Assembly (NCBI GenBank): GCA_033239005.1
Contig: BSQZ01000030.1
Location: 4,358,001 to 4,422,000, forward strand
Source: Lamellibrachia satsuma
Lineage: Eukaryota; Annelida; Polychaeta; Sabellida; Siboglinidae
Reading direction: 5' to 3'
DNA: 64,000 nt
Both the position numbers and the translations under genes were made by a program. The stretch's first letter is position 1. Each line of letters begins with the position of its first letter. The notes under the pieces were generated by a model. That model did not search any database, had not been told where the DNA came from, and worked only from the letters and a program-made list of their open reading frames with translations. Shown in pieces: positions 1 to 12,364 of this stretch.

Positions 1-164
1 CAATATAAGCAGATGTGCCTGCAGATAAAACTGATAGGATCACTTTATCAAGGCATGGAACATCAACCAACTACACTGTGACACTGTGGCAGGTGGCTCA
101 GATCCATTACCTGGTGGTTCTAATCATCATGCCATAATCAAACATCTTCAAGACTAACAACAAA
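1..164. other. No recognisable feature
   Basis: AT-rich sequence without an exon-like frame, tandem repeat or transposon motif that I can recognise. Confidence 0.4.
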
Positions 165-525
165 CAGGCTTCTGTGTTGAAAAGACACTTCCTCTGGAAG
201 ACAAGTTTGTGTGGCTTCACTGCATTCAGAAAGGGAATAGCTCAAACATACACAATGTCATAAAATATTTGACTATCAGGCTATCTGGTGACAATACAGC
301 TACACAAGTGTGCACACTTTGTGTTTTGTATATATATACAAAACTTTGTTGATCTCGATGCTTGTAAACAATTATTTGTGTTAAATTCATATAAATCAGC
401 GATTAAAAAACGGAAGTCAAAACAATAAAAAAAATCATAAATCAATGATTTGTTTTTATTGGAGCGATTTAAATCATGATTTAAATCAATGATTTAAATC
501 AAATGACTTAAATCAAACAACCATG
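165..525 (+). mobile_element. AATC-rich non-autonomous DNA transposon copy
   Basis: This stretch matches the reverse complement of 55690-56010 along most of its length, including the segments around GACAAGTTTGTGTGG, the CATAAAATATTTGACTATC run and the GATTTAAATCAATGATTT terminal motif. Two inverted copies 55 kb apart show it is an interspersed element. The palindromic TTTAAATCATGATTTAAATC end resembles ends of some hAT-type elements; that placement is inference. The flank to about 860 holds no recognised feature. Confidence 0.55.
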
Positions 526-870
526 CACCTGTGTCACTGGTTGCCACCTGGGCAATGAAGACATACTGTACATTTGGTTACACTAAATATAATATTATGT
601 AGAATTAAATTTGTATGGGGAACACGTCAAGCAGACTTTTGTGCTGGTTATTTTCACATGTGCAATCATGGGCAATGAAGTCTTTATCTAAACAATAACA
701 GCATCAGACGCCGACTGGAATAGAAGATTTTTTTTACTGTCAGAAGTCTAGCTCCAAACTGTCTGGACGATACCACTGATGAGATCCAGACAGTATGAAA
801 TGTCAAATTAACATCATATTACGTACAACTTTTTTGGTTACATGTGTGTCAGGGCTCATGTGTGTCAGGG

Positions 871-932
871 CTTGGCCACATTATATTGTACCTAAGTACT
901 TTTGTACTTAGGTACAATATAATGTGGCCAAG
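871..932. repeat. Perfect 29-bp stem, 4-nt loop hairpin
   Basis: Bases 871-899 (starting CTTGGCCACATTATATTG) are the exact reverse complement of 904-932, separated by TTTT. The motif AAGTACTTTTGTACTTA recurs directly at 930-946. The AAGTACTT vocabulary resembles the hAT-like terminus at 39125-39390, so this may be a foldback element end. Confidence 0.85.
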
Positions 933-1521
933 TACTTTTGTACTTAACTAAACATTTTGGAGTAATTGTGCATTCCAAAAGTACTTAAATGTTCATGTAC
1001 TGTAAGTAGTTCAATATACTATCCACCAACAGTTATCCTGCATTGGAAATTTGGAATTACTACAAACTACACGTAAAAACCGCACAACAGGCGAACCATT
1101 TATGTGGGGAAAGCTTCCTCTCTCACACAAAGGGAATTAGCAGGCAGATGCCCTTAATTGGCCAATAAACTGTGTCCACTAGAAAGACAATGAGATAAAG
1201 CTTGAATGGTCTGGCATATTCGCTTAGTAAGAAAACTGGTTGTACTAACTCTTAGTATGCAGAAACTTTGCAGAGTATAATGACAAAATTATTCAAATGA
1301 AACACAAATAATAATTAACATATAATGACATAATTATTCAAATGAAACACAAACAATAATTAACATATAATGACATTTCATTGACAAATCTGTGTTAACT
1401 CTTTTTGGAAGACAGTGCCCATATTTTCTATAATAATTTTTGGGAGCTTGTTCTGGGGACAAAGAAAACCACACACTGACACTAACATATTGGTGCAAGT
1501 TATTTCTGAGTGCATTGTACA
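933..1521. other. Unassigned AT-rich spacer
   Basis: No coding or RNA signal seen. A short direct duplication of about 63 bp (AATTATTCAAATGAAACACAA) occurs at 1287-1372. Confidence 0.4.
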
Positions 1522-1849
1522 TTATTTTAAGGATCTGCTTTGAAATGGCTTATCTGAGAATGCCGGGGTAAATGTTTGACACAGGTTACATACTAATTGC
1601 GATTTCAAATGCTGTGTGAATTTCATTGATTGCATAGGTGGGTACATAAACAGCAACTGGGTCATTCAGGGAGGCATGACTTGAAGGGCCTTCACAATAA
1701 CATGTCCATTGGCAGATATATCATCACCACTTCTGCAAATATGTCTAAAGTAAACATTTGGAGCTGACAACTTGCAGCCAAGTGAGACATTTGCACCTCC
1801 TCTTGGAAAGTTGGCCACCTTGGATCGTACTTCCTCTCTAAAAGTATGT
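1522..1849 (-). other. Unrecognised near-open reading frame
   Basis: On the minus strand a frame stays open for about 108 codons from 1849 to a TAA at 1522-1524, broken by one TGA near 1665. It contains FPRGGANVSLGC and, after the stop, two CxxC-like cysteines. It starts directly at the 3' end of a SINE and a TTTTAG that could act as a splice acceptor. I do not recognise the family. It may be a decayed transposon or host exon, or chance. Confidence 0.2.
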
Positions 1850-2010
1850 TCTTACATAGTGTGGTATCCAGTCCTTGGGATTGTTTGAAGTGCTCTACCC
1901 TTCACCTCCTGGCAGACTTTACACTTCACTCCTTGGCGGACCTGTTCATTCCAATGCCATATTGACTTATCTGGGAAGCATTCGCTGTCTGTGTTGCACG
2001 GTACTCACTA
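1850..2010 (-). mobile_element. SINE, 3' portion
   Basis: The reverse complement contains GAATGCTTCCCAGATAAGT, GGAATGAACAGGTC, GTGAAGTGTAAAG and GGACTGGATACC in the order seen in the fuller SINE at 15783-16115, with a small internal duplication of the GCCAGGAGGTGAAG segment. It is 5' truncated and has no tRNA-like head. Confidence 0.65.
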
Positions 2011-2200
2011 ATCATCATATTTGTGCCTGGCAGTTGTCTGTTCATGTGGCTCTTGGTCTTCCTCTGTCTCCTCCACCATCAACCATTCCCTTTAGCATTT
2101 CCCTTTGGATTCATTCCTCTCTGATGATGTGGCCAAAAACATTTAATTTTTGTTTCTGTATTTGACCAGACCAAACATAGCATTTTAAGTCTTAACTTCA
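2010..2200 (-). pseudogene. RTE-like reverse transcriptase C-terminal remnant
   Basis: The minus strand reads FGHIIREE, then a basic GDRGRPRAT stretch and a tryptophan-less TDN segment, with stops between. This matches the post-RT C-terminal tail of RTE/BovB-type elements, which usually reads (F/L)GHV(I/L)R followed by RGRP. No catalytic part remains, so only the tail of an old insertion survives. Clade assignment rests on this motif alone. Confidence 0.45.
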
Positions 2201-2329
2201 GCAGAAAGTTCAGTTTGTCAGTTGGCACTGCTGATATGTTGCTGAAAGTTGTCCAAGTTAAGGACACCATAAGTATCTTTAGAGGTTGCCTCCGTTGCTG
2301 CTCTGTTCAACACAACACAAAGTATTGTG

Positions 2330-2818
<489 letters not shown>

Positions 2819-2821
2819 ATA

Positions 2822-3655
2822 TCGGAGAAAAAAATCACAGTCAGGTTTGATAACACCATGTCTGCCCCTTTCATCTCAACAGTTGGCACTCCACAAGGGA
2901 TCTCGCTGTTGCTGGTACTCTTCATCGTGTACCTCAAAGCAACCTTTCAGATGCTGCGTGGATGTCTTCCAAGCCAACCACCAGCAGATCACAACTTACC
3001 CAGTGAGGCAACATACGCAGACTTCATCTCAACTGACAATATGTGCCTGAGCAAAGTCAATGAGACCAACACACAATTGGTTCCCATACATCAACAAAAC
3101 GGAGCATACAATTATCAGCCATGAAACTGAAGAATGAAGGATGACTAAGAAACTTGGATCCCTGCTCGCAGACGGTGAGGACCTGTCACGCCAAAAAAAT
3201 GCTTTCCATTCAATGTGGATTCTTTGGCTGCGAAGACAACACGTCAGCGAGCAACTCCGATTGCATTGATATAACGCATTTGTGCATCCAGTGTTACTGT
3301 ACAACGCAGGTGTGTGGGGCCTGACAGGGTCAGAAACAGAAACAGTAGATGCCTTCCATCAGAAGCAGTTCCTCTCACTCATCAGGATTCACTGGCCACA
3401 GAGGATACACAACGTGAAGTTGTATGAACGGTGTCAGTGCCATCAAATAAGCACAGATGTGATGGACATGTGATGGCGACTCTTTGGCCATGTCCTACGC
3501 TTGGACGAGAAGGTGCCCGCAAACCAAGCAATGTCTGCATATTTTCAAAAGCATGGACTCAGTGGACATCGTGGCAGACTAAGAGGCATCCACTGTACCC
3601 TTGACACCGACCTGCAGCAGATCAGCTCGCGACTGCGAAAGACACTTTTAATAAA
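2822..3655 (+). pseudogene. Degenerate non-LTR reverse transcriptase (RTE-like C half)
   Basis: The plus strand encodes the RT palm and C-terminal region of a LINE. VGTPQG (about 2882-2899) is the RT domain B motif; TYADFIS (about 3012-3032) stands where Y/F-A-D-D normally lies, so the second catalytic Asp is lost. LLYNAGVWGLT (3286-3318), AFHQKQFLSLIRI (3351-3390), RWRLFGHVLRLDE-like text after a TGA at 3472, and a basic GHRGRLRG segment complete the thumb and tail. Several frameshifts and stops make it non-functional. The 5' side is cut by the (TA)n at 2818, and another (TA)n follows the 3' end. Confidence 0.8.
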
Positions 3656-3673
3656 TAATAAAATATAAGTATG

Positions 3674-3677
<4 letters not shown>

Positions 3678-3751
<74 letters not shown>

Positions 3752-3752
3752 G
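3678..3752. repeat. (TA)n microsatellite
   Basis: About 75 bp of TA dinucleotides just after the 3' end of the RT remnant. Confidence 0.97.
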
Positions 3753-3836
3753 CATATACATATATACACACATACACCAATCAATAAGTACTGTATATTC
3801 TGAGAAATGTTTGTTTCCAACTACATCAATTCTGTG

Positions 3837-4022
3837 TCTAAGTTCAGACCTCCACAGGCAGTACGTTGCTGTGTACCACACCCCAAACTCAATCATTGTC
3901 TAAGTTCAGACCTCCACAGGCAGTACGTTGCTGTGTACCACACACCAAACTCAATCATTGTCTAAGTTCAGACCTCCACAGGCAGTACGTTGCTGTGTAC
4001 CACACCCCAAACTCAATCATTG
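3837..4022. repeat. 62-bp tandem repeat, 3 copies
   Basis: Three nearly identical 62-bp units beginning AAGTTCAGACCTCCACAGGC, differing by single bases. The spacer 4023-4330 holds nothing I recognise. Confidence 0.95.
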
Positions 4023-4329
4023 TCCCTCCCAAGGTTTTAATTAAGCCAACACATAGTGTGGTATTGTCAAATAGACCGACATAGCAACTGCCAGTGGTGA
4101 CCCTACGGAGTGACAACTACATACCATTAACAAACACAGCTAATTAATTGCTTTTCTTTAATGATAGCAGCGTTGTGGTAGCCAGACCCAGGCGAATATG
4201 CACAGTTGAACATATGTTGGAACATCTAAATTTTAGATATCCTAACAAATTTGTGCCTGTATTTTTGTTGATTCACTTGCTTTGTTTTTAGTTTATTTTT
4301 AATTGCAAGTACAGATGCACAAACTTCAA

Positions 4330-4810
4330 ACATTTATTGCCCAAACTACCTGCCTCCTGAGCATGTAGTGGCCAGCAGGAGAGAGGGAAGAAGGAAGTAG
4401 GAACTCCAACAACCTTGTTTACAGTTCATAGTTAAAATCATGACAATCCTTGATGTCTTATCTAACAGATACAATTCACCCCCTGGCAGATCCGTACCTT
4501 CCAACACCAACTTCTCTGGAAAGTGTTCAGCCATGTTGTAACTACTGCACAAAGGCTATTCATTCACAAACATCCACGACAGCCTACTGCCTAATATAAA
4601 TTTCTACAGTTGAGTGAACTGAGCCAACGTTGGGTGACCAAACTGAGCCAATGTTGGGTGACCAAACTGAGCCAACGTTGGGTGACCAAACTGAGCCAAC
4701 GTTAGGTGACCAAACTGTCCAAGCTTCGAAACAGCAGCAAAAAGATTTGAACCCAAGTCCTCTCAATTGACAGTCTATTAACTACGATGCTACAGTGCCC
4801 CACACTTACT
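4330..4810 (-). mobile_element. SINE copy with tRNA-like head and internal minisatellite
   Basis: The reverse complement begins with a tRNA-like head (box-B-like GGGTTCAAATC near 4745), continues through a segment now expanded into a 24-bp array (4612-4718), then ACAACATGGCTGAACACTTTCC and GATCTGCCAGGGGGTGAATTG, matching the SINE at 15783-16115. The 3' part is diverged. Confidence 0.7.
4612..4718. repeat. 24-bp minisatellite born inside a SINE
   Basis: About four copies of CCAACGTTGGGTGACCAAACTGAG. The other SINE copy has a single version of this segment (TTTGATCACCCCACATTGCC at 15876-15895), so the array is a local expansion of SINE sequence. Confidence 0.85.
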
Positions 4811-5215
4811 ACACCAAATCATGTGACTATTTTCTTATAGTGGACACCTGAGTGAACTGAGGTCAAGGTTCCCATCACGCTCATAATGTAGTTACAACAA
4901 ACACATGCCTTTGTTCCTCTAAAATGTGTTTAATGAGGTAGTTCTGGTTATAGTTCATTCATCAACATTTCACAACTGTAAAAATAAAAAAAAAATTATA
5001 ATTAAGGAAACTCTAATGACATTTCATCTGATAACCATTTTATTTACGTTTGTTGTTTTGCTAGTAACAATACCATGGATTCACACAAACTTGTCTTTAG
5101 TCATGCTTTCAAAAAGGCCAGAAAAAAAACAACCGATATATTTATTATCTGCAAAACTACTCTGTGTAGAAAGGTAGCTATCTTAAGCAATGCTGTCGTC
5201 AGTAGTGTGTCCTTT
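4811..5215. other. Unassigned spacer
   Basis: AT-rich sequence with a poly-A run near 4986. A short frame at 4926-5177 has no recognisable motif or exon-like borders. Confidence 0.4.
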
Positions 5216-5545
5216 TGTTAATCTGTTGTTTACCTGTTGTTTATCTGTTGTTTACCTGTTGTTTACCTGTTGTTTACCTGTTGTTTATCTGTTGTTTACC
5301 TGTTTTTTATCTGTTGTTTACCTGTTGTTTATATGTTGTTTACCTGTTGTTTACCTGTTGTTTATCTGTTGTTTATCTGTTGTTTATGTTGTTTACCTGT
5401 TGTTTACCTGTTGTTTATCTGTTGTTTACCTGTTGTTTATCTGTTGTTTATCTGTTGTTTACCTGTTGTTTACCTGTTGTTTACCTGTTGTTTATCTGTT
5501 GTTTATCTGTTGTTTACCTATTGTTTACCTGTTGTTTACCTTGGT
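5216..5545. repeat. 11-bp minisatellite (TGTTGTTTACC)n
   Basis: About 29 copies of an 11-bp unit alternating between TGTTGTTTACC and TGTTGTTTATC. All three plus frames stay open because the unit lacks stops, giving spurious Leu/Val/Cys frames. The array ends at GGTCACCAAACTGCAG. Confidence 0.97.
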
Positions 5546-5925
5546 CACCAAACTGCAGGTGTCTACATTAACCTGACGAGAGATTTCAATAACTACACAG
5601 ACAGTGTAAGTGGAACACTTTATTTATTATGCCGACCGTACCTTTTTATGAACAGCATCTCACCCATTGGAGACCAGAGTGCAATACATAACCAATAAAT
5701 AGGTTCTATACATCTGTTAATTTATATTCATAAGACTCCTTGCTGCTTTTAGTGCCCAGTCTCTTCCAGGCTGTTTCTCCAGTGCCACATCAACACTGTT
5801 CTATGCTGTGTGTGTTCTGATGACTTGAAGGAGGAACGTGCTGAAGACTGAGTGAAACCGACAAACATGTTCCAAGAATGGTCGCTTGGAAGATGACCAG
5901 ATGAAGATTTTAACAAGATTGAACA
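5546..5925. other. Unassigned spacer
   Basis: No clear gene. TTTTAACAAGATTGAACAAG near 5907 resembles the CR1 3' tail repeat, but no CR1 3' UTR follows. Confidence 0.35.
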
Positions 5926-6335
5926 AGATTCTAACACCAACTACCACCCAGAAAGTCCACTGGCTGTAGATTCTAACACCAAATACCACCCAGAAAGTCC
6001 AGTGGCTGTAGATTCTAACACCAACTACCACCCAGAAAGTCCAGTGGCTGTAGATTCTAACACCAACTACCACCCAGAAAGTGCACTGGCTGTAGATTCT
6101 AACACCAACTACCACCCAGAAAGTGCACTGGCTGTAGATTCTAACACCAACTACAACCCAGAAAGTGCACTGGCTGTAGATTCTAACACCAACTACCACC
6201 CAGAAAGTCCACTGGCTGTAGATTCTAACACCACCTACCACCCAGAAAGTCCACTGGCTGTAGATTCTAACACCAACTACCACCCAGAAAGTCCACTGGC
6301 TGTAGATTCTAACACCAACTACCACCCAGAAAAAG
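5926..6335. repeat. 42-bp minisatellite
   Basis: About 9-10 copies of a unit starting CCAGAAAGTCCACTGGCTGT; 42 bp is a multiple of three, so long frames (DSNTNYHPESP on plus) arise on both strands. It stops just before the RT remnant that follows. Confidence 0.97.
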
Positions 6336-6399
6336 GCCACGGAGTACAGCTTTGCCAAATCCTAACAATGTTGGTGGTGTACCAGGTTTGAAAAATATA

Positions 6400-7720
6400 A
6401 AGAATGTGTAGTTTCATCATCACCAGTCCCTCCTTAACTCTATACCTGGTTCTCCAGTCAACATCAAGAAGATCAATGAACACTGTACCAATGTACAGTC
6501 TAATGATCAAATGATTGCTAACGTTAAGGAAATTCGAGATGTAATACTTGCACTGCCAATAGGCAAAGTACCGGGTTATGATAGTGCAAGTAATGAACAT
6601 TTTAAGTATGAGAATGAAAAACTCCATGTTCTCGTGTCTCTATTATATAGCAGCATGTTAGTTCACGTTTTTTACCAGATGCAATGGTGATTACAATCAT
6701 AGCCCCCATAATTAAAAATAAGGCTGGTGACCTGTCTAATAACAACAACTACAGACCCATTGCTCTCGCCACAATTGCTAGTAAATTCTTTGAATCTTTG
6801 ATATTTTCCAGGGTTTCTACTTTTTTAAGTTAACCAATTTGGATTTAAAAAGCATCACTCAACTGAAATGCTCATATTTTATTAAAATAACTCTTTTGAC
6901 ACTGTATAACGAATAGCTCATCTATGTATGTCACCATGTTGGGTGCCTCTAAGGCCTTTGACAAAGTCAATCAACTGTTCACTAAACTAATTGACCGAGG
7001 CTGTTCTTCTTTTGTTGTGTGCATTCTCTATTACTTTTGTTGTGTGCATTCTCTATTACTTTTGTTGTGTGCATTCTCTATTACTTTTGTTGTGTGCATT
7101 CTCTATTACTTTTGTTGTGTGCATTCTCTATTACTTTTGTTGTGTGCATTCTCTATTACTTTTGTTGTGTGCATTCTCTATTACTGGTACAGCACCCAGA
7201 AATTCACTGTCAGATGGTGTCATAGCTTCTCAGAATTTTTTACCATTTCAAATGGTGTTAAACAGGGTGGAATCCTTTCTCCCCACCTTTTTTAATGTGT
7301 ACATGGATGACTTAAGTGTAAAATAAACTGCAAATTGGTTGTCTTTATGCAAGCACCATAATGAACCATATGATGTATACTGATCGTCTTTGTATTTTTT
7401 CTCCTAGTGTTTCTGGGCTGAGAAAACTCACCGATGGTTGCACCGAGTATGGCAATATATTTACTATAACTTACAATACCAACAAATCTTATTGTATGGT
7501 TATTGACAATAAACCTCAGGACAAGAAAAATATTCACTCTTTTGTTATTAATAACCATACACTACCTCACACTGAGAAATCCTTGGTCATATTATAAACA
7601 ATAACCTTACTGATGATGACGATACTGCCTGGCAGAAAAGATGTATTTATCTTGTCTCATAGTCAGTAAATTAGGGCATGCAACTTGGTATTTAATAGTA
7701 AAATCATAAAGTAAAATAGT
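6400..7720 (+). pseudogene. Degenerate non-LTR reverse transcriptase, YTDR in place of YADD
   Basis: Reading through frameshifts, the plus strand gives an endonuclease-RT linker with GKVPGYDSAS (about 6552-6581), the fingers motif NNYRPIALATIASKFFES (about 6745-6798), QFGFKKHHSTEM (about 6837), a DASKAFDKVN-like stretch (about 6934-6972), GVKQGGILSPHLF (about 7257-7295) and NVYMDDL, then MYTDRLCIFSPS (about 7370-7405), where Y-A-D-D has become Y-T-D-R, so catalysis is lost. A 25-bp minisatellite has expanded inside the frame (7008-7184). The remnant at 15205-15700 is the same family. I cannot fix the clade. Confidence 0.8.
7008..7184. repeat. 25-bp minisatellite born inside an RT frame
   Basis: Seven copies of TTTTGTTGTGTGCATTCTCT plus ATTAC. 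The last copy continues into the normal RT text (ILYYWYSTQKFTVRW), so the unit is a segment of the RT coding sequence. Because 25 is not a multiple of three, each copy shifts the frame. Confidence 0.95.
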
Positions 7721-8595
7721 TACCGCAGAACAAAATGATGTTCATGTGCCCTTGTAACTGTCGCAATATAACCTTGTGTGATATGGCTGGAGATCGTTCT
7801 CCCGTGTAGCACTGCTTGTGTGGACTGAGCTCCTCTTTGGACACTTTCAACTGAGTTTTATTGTGGTTTACAACTTTATTCCCTGATTTTCTCACTTTTA
7901 TTATAAATACATAGTCTTTATTATAGCCATAACATTTTTAAATGATACTATACCTAAACGTTCTTTCAAGCTGACTTTTGGTTTACTTCACTAAGTCTCA
8001 TGTATGTATATACATATATACTTCACTAAGTCTCATGTATGTATATACATATATACTAACACTGTACACGCTATTGAACAGTCATACTCTGGAAACCAGT
8101 GTTTAAATAAAGTTCAGTATTATTATTACTCAAGCGTTTACGTTCCTCCCCTCATTATTCTCCATACGTTTTTTAAAGAATGTTTTTCTGTTTATTTGTA
8201 TTTTTAAGTAGTTACAATAAACTATTTAAGTTTAGTATTTTAGATCCAAAAGCACTGTTTCAGTTCTTCCAATGTTTCATGCTATTTTTCTTTTATTTTT
8301 TATTCAAAATTAACCAGATTCGACTAAAGTGGCAAAACTTTCAAAGATAACATGCCTTAGGAGATTGTTGTGAATGTATTTCACATTCATGTGCTTCTTG
8401 ACATGTCCATACTGATGACCCAGTCGATGTACAATTCCAATGCTGGGCATTGTAATTTTTCCTTGTGACAGAACTAGCATCAAATGAAAACAATGACTTT
8501 AAAGCCACACGGCGAATTATATGTGGTATGTATCCAGTGTAGTTCAAATATCTGACAAAATGTGTTCGCCCCATCAACTTTACACTGTGAGAATT
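7721..8595. other. Unassigned spacer with a 35-bp direct duplication
   Basis: CTTCACTAAGTCTCATGTATG plus following bases occurs twice in tandem at 7986-8055. A minus-strand frame at 8341-8577 (motif RKNYNAQHWNC) has no recognised family or splice borders. Nothing else stands out. Confidence 0.45.
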
Positions 8596-8596
8596 G

Positions 8597-8676
8597 TGTT
8601 ATGGATATACGGTGTTATGGATATACGGTGTTATGGATATACAGTGTTATGGATATACAGTGTTATGGGTATACAT
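8597..8676. repeat. 16-bp tandem repeat
   Basis: Five copies of GTTATGGATATACGGT with one or two substitutions. Confidence 0.95.
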
Positions 8677-9326
<650 letters not shown>

Positions 9327-9399
9327 TTTTTATCAAAACATGCACATTTGCTTAGACTGAAATTCTAAAATATAATGTGCATCATACACAAACATAACA

Positions 9400-9620
9400 A
9401 ATAGTGCCAACCAGTATGTGTACAATAGTGCCAACCAGTATGTGTACAATAGTGCCAACCAGTATGTGTACAATAGTGCCAACCAGTATGTGTACAATAG
9501 TGCCAACCAGTATGTGTACAATAGTGCCAACCAGTATGTGTACAATAGTGCCAACCAGTATGTGTACAATAGTGCCAACCAGTATGTGTACAATAGTGCC
9601 AACCAGTATGTGTACAATAT
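9400..9620. repeat. 24-bp minisatellite
   Basis: Nine nearly identical copies of ATAGTGCCAACCAGTATGTG plus TACA; the unit is a multiple of three, giving spurious frames on both strands. The following 9621-9910 has no recognised feature. Confidence 0.97.
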
Positions 9621-9911
9621 TGCTGTATCAGTGGCCCATGTTAATGTCTACCATATATGCACAGCTCAGGGAATCAACTGATTTCAGCACGTGTTGGGAA
9701 AAATGCAAATTTGTTGGTAATGACTTGTAAGAATCAAGCACTGCAGGCAGACATGTAACCCCAGACAACAGAGCATTGAGCTTAATGGCATTAGTAGAAT
9801 ATCCCTTGCACAATACTTGCTGGTAATTATTATGGAATTAGACATTATTCTAAATCATCTGCGTTTATCAAAGAGTATTACTGATGAAACACACCTTGTG
9901 CCAGTGAGAAT

Positions 9912-10462
9912 CACTGTGGAGTCCACTGAGGTCCTGGCAAGGCATCCACCGAGGTCCCAGTCTAGAGTCCACTGAGGTCCTGGCAAGGCATCCACCGAGG
10001 TCCCAGTCTAGAGTCCACTGAGGTCCTGGCAAGGCATCCACCGAGGTCCAAGTCTAGGGTCCACTGAGGTCCTGGCAAGGCATTCACCGAGGTCCCAGTT
10101 TAGCACCCATCGAGGTCCTGATCTGGCATCCACCGAGGTCCAAGTCTAGGGTCCACTGAGGTCCTGGTCTGGCATCCAATGAGGTCCTGGTGTAGCGTCC
10201 ATTGAGGTCCAGGTCTAGTGTCCATTGAGGTCCTGGTCTGGCATCCACTGGGGTCCTGGTCTAGCGTTCACTGAGGTCCCATTCTAGCATCCAATGAGGT
10301 TCCGGTCTAGTGTCCATTGAGGTCCTGGTCTGGCATCAACTGAGGCCCCGGTCTAGTGTCCACTGAGGTCCCAGCCTAGTGTCCATTGAGGTCCCGGTCT
10401 GGCTTCCACTAAGGTCCTGATCTACTATCCATTGAAGTCCTGGTCTAGTGTCCATTGAACAC
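9912..10462. repeat. Degenerate 21/42-bp minisatellite
   Basis: About 26 diverged copies of a 21-bp motif, GTCCACTGAGGTCCTGGTCT with variants. The first three copies are near-identical 42-bp dimers, while the distal copies are more diverged, so the proximal end appears to have expanded most recently. Confidence 0.93.
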
Positions 10463-10479
10463 CCAAATGCAAAAATTTT

Positions 10480-10550
10480 ATGGAGGTGTTTGAATGCTCA
10501 ACATTCAAATGCGCATTCAAACGCATTTGCATTTGTTAACAAGCCTGGTT
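10480..10550. mobile_element. Possible transposon terminus rich in ATTCAAATGC inversions
   Basis: CATTCAAATGCGCATTCAAA and CGCATTTGCATTTG form overlapping inverted motifs ending at AACAAGCCTGG. Alternating-inversion ends like this are seen in some hAT-type elements; no partner end was found. Confidence 0.3.
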
Positions 10551-10734
10551 AATTTTATTGCACTTCTAGTTACCAGCTGATGGTATTCAGCCTATATCCC
10601 ACACCAGGGATGCCATTAGCAGCCAGAAATAGGTCTGACATTTGATTCTGGCCTTAATTGACTGCATTTCACAGTTCTTGAGCTGTGATAAATGTGTCAC
10701 ACCAGTACCAGAGTCCTGATAAAAATGACTGGAT

Positions 10735-12160
10735 GTGGGTTATAAATTCACACATTTTGTATTAATTCGATGTACACTGAATTTCCTTATATGTTACTTG
10801 TCTTGTCGAATAAACAATCCCTGACTCCTGATCCAGACAAATGCAGTGCAGATGCAACTGCATCAGTCAGATTTAAAAGGCATCGATCAGATGCAAAACA
10901 TACATCGTGACATGTCGCTTTATGTATAATTCTTAGATAGAAAATTACATGACGTGGGTGTCACGCATTCTTCCTTGTCGTGCAACACTGAAATGACGAT
11001 GATGCTGAACAATGGTTCAGACCAGAATATATTTATAAATTCATACATTTTGTATTAATTCGTAGTACATTGAATTTCCTTATATGTTATTTGTCGAATA
11101 AACTATTCAGATACAACTGCAGTTCAGACGCAAGTGCATCGGTCAGATCTAAAAGGAATCGATCAGATGCAACTGCATTGTGACGTTCGTCAAAGCGAGT
11201 GTTTGAAGACAGATTTTGCCGATTTGAGAGTCACATATACATACACAGTTCACGCAAAATCAGGGACGGAACGGCTAACCATCAAATAGGCGGTAGGACC
11301 ACGGTTAGAACGTGGGTATTCTGGCCAATGTCCCCGGTTGACACCTTTTACCTTTTGCGTATATATGAAAGCACAGTGTAACAAGAAATATTGAATCGGT
11401 CAGATCTGAGGCATAGATTTTGCCCTGTGCTGCACTGTTCAATGTTAATGTGTAATGAAATAATAAATAATGTATTAAACTTTCATTAAACAAATGATAT
11501 GTACATAAAGAACTTTCAGTACACAACTTATACATACATTAATATTGTTATGTTAATGGCAAAAATACATTGATAGCGAGAACATGCCAAAAGCTTTGAG
11601 TCTAAACAATGCGTTGCGGATGCCATCTTAGTATTGGGCATGTTAGTGAAGATTTCACGTTAAGTACTGCCTCTCTCTGAAATCATATTTGCATAACGAT
11701 ACCAGATGAATATTATGTCGGTCACGTGAATATAATATTTTGTGGAAGATCTTAAGTAGGTAATACCAAAAGTGTCGAATAACAGCGCTATCCGATATTC
11801 ATAAATGCATCATAGCAGTATCACAGTCATTCCTTTAAGAAAATTACGGGACGTGGTTGTCGCGCAGACAGTGAAATGACGACGCTGTTCGGCCCAGAAT
11901 ATTCACCGTAGAACCGTGAATGCGAGTGTTTGAAGACAGATATACACACAGCTCACTCAAAATCAGGCTCTGAACGGCTAACCGAGGTCTACATCAAACT
12001 AACACAGGAAACACCTAGTTAAGAGGCGTTTAAAATGTGCCTGGACTTGGATTGAATACTATTTCCAACTGAGGACGTCCTCGGTTGGCGGTAGGACCTC
12101 AGTTAGAAGGTGTGTATTCTGGCCAATGTCCTCAGTTGACACCTTCCACAAACGCGCGCA
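10735..12160. repeat. Direct duplications with diverged copies
   Basis: The segment near 10741-10885 (ATTTTGTATTAATTCG, TTCCTTATATGTTA, GTCGAATAAAC, GATCAGATGC) recurs at 11037-11180. A second pair, near 11193-11350 and 11925-12150, shares GAGTGTTTGAAGACAGAT, AAATCAGG, ACGGCTAACC, GGCGGTAGGACC and TATTCTGGCCAATGTCC. The copies are in direct orientation and diverged, so this is an old segmental duplication or a repeated element. No frame recognised. Confidence 0.6.
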
Positions 12161-12164
12161 CACG

Positions 12165-12200
12165 TGCATGCATGCATGCAGGCACGCATGCATGCATGAA
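12165..12200. repeat. (GCAT)n microsatellite
   Basis: Short run of CATG/GCAT units. Confidence 0.85.
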
Positions 12201-12364
12201 ACATGACCCCCGTTGCGTCATGCAGAGTTAAACTGATCTGGAGCTACTATTGTCTTAAATAGTGTAACCGCTCACGGTGCGACATTGTTACATCGATATA
12301 TTTTTCAATCTGGAATATGAGCCTCTTATGCACACAAATCAAAGATGTAGACGTGCACTCAGAG

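Noticed and set aside
5190..5698. Leu/Val/Cys-rich hydrophobic frames, membrane-protein-like
   Set aside because: All three plus frames are open because the 11-bp unit has no stops; no codon or flank evidence for a gene.
5900..5930. CR1 3' tail (TTTTAACAAGATTGAACAAG)
   Set aside because: No CR1 3' UTR text follows, so the match to the tail repeat is not enough.
9400..9620. CRISPR-like direct repeats
   Set aside because: Units are contiguous with no unique spacers, and the context is an animal genome; the same holds for every array here.
9628..9813. Possible downstream PI3K exon on the minus strand
   Set aside because: No PI3K kinase motif and no consistent splice borders or phase.
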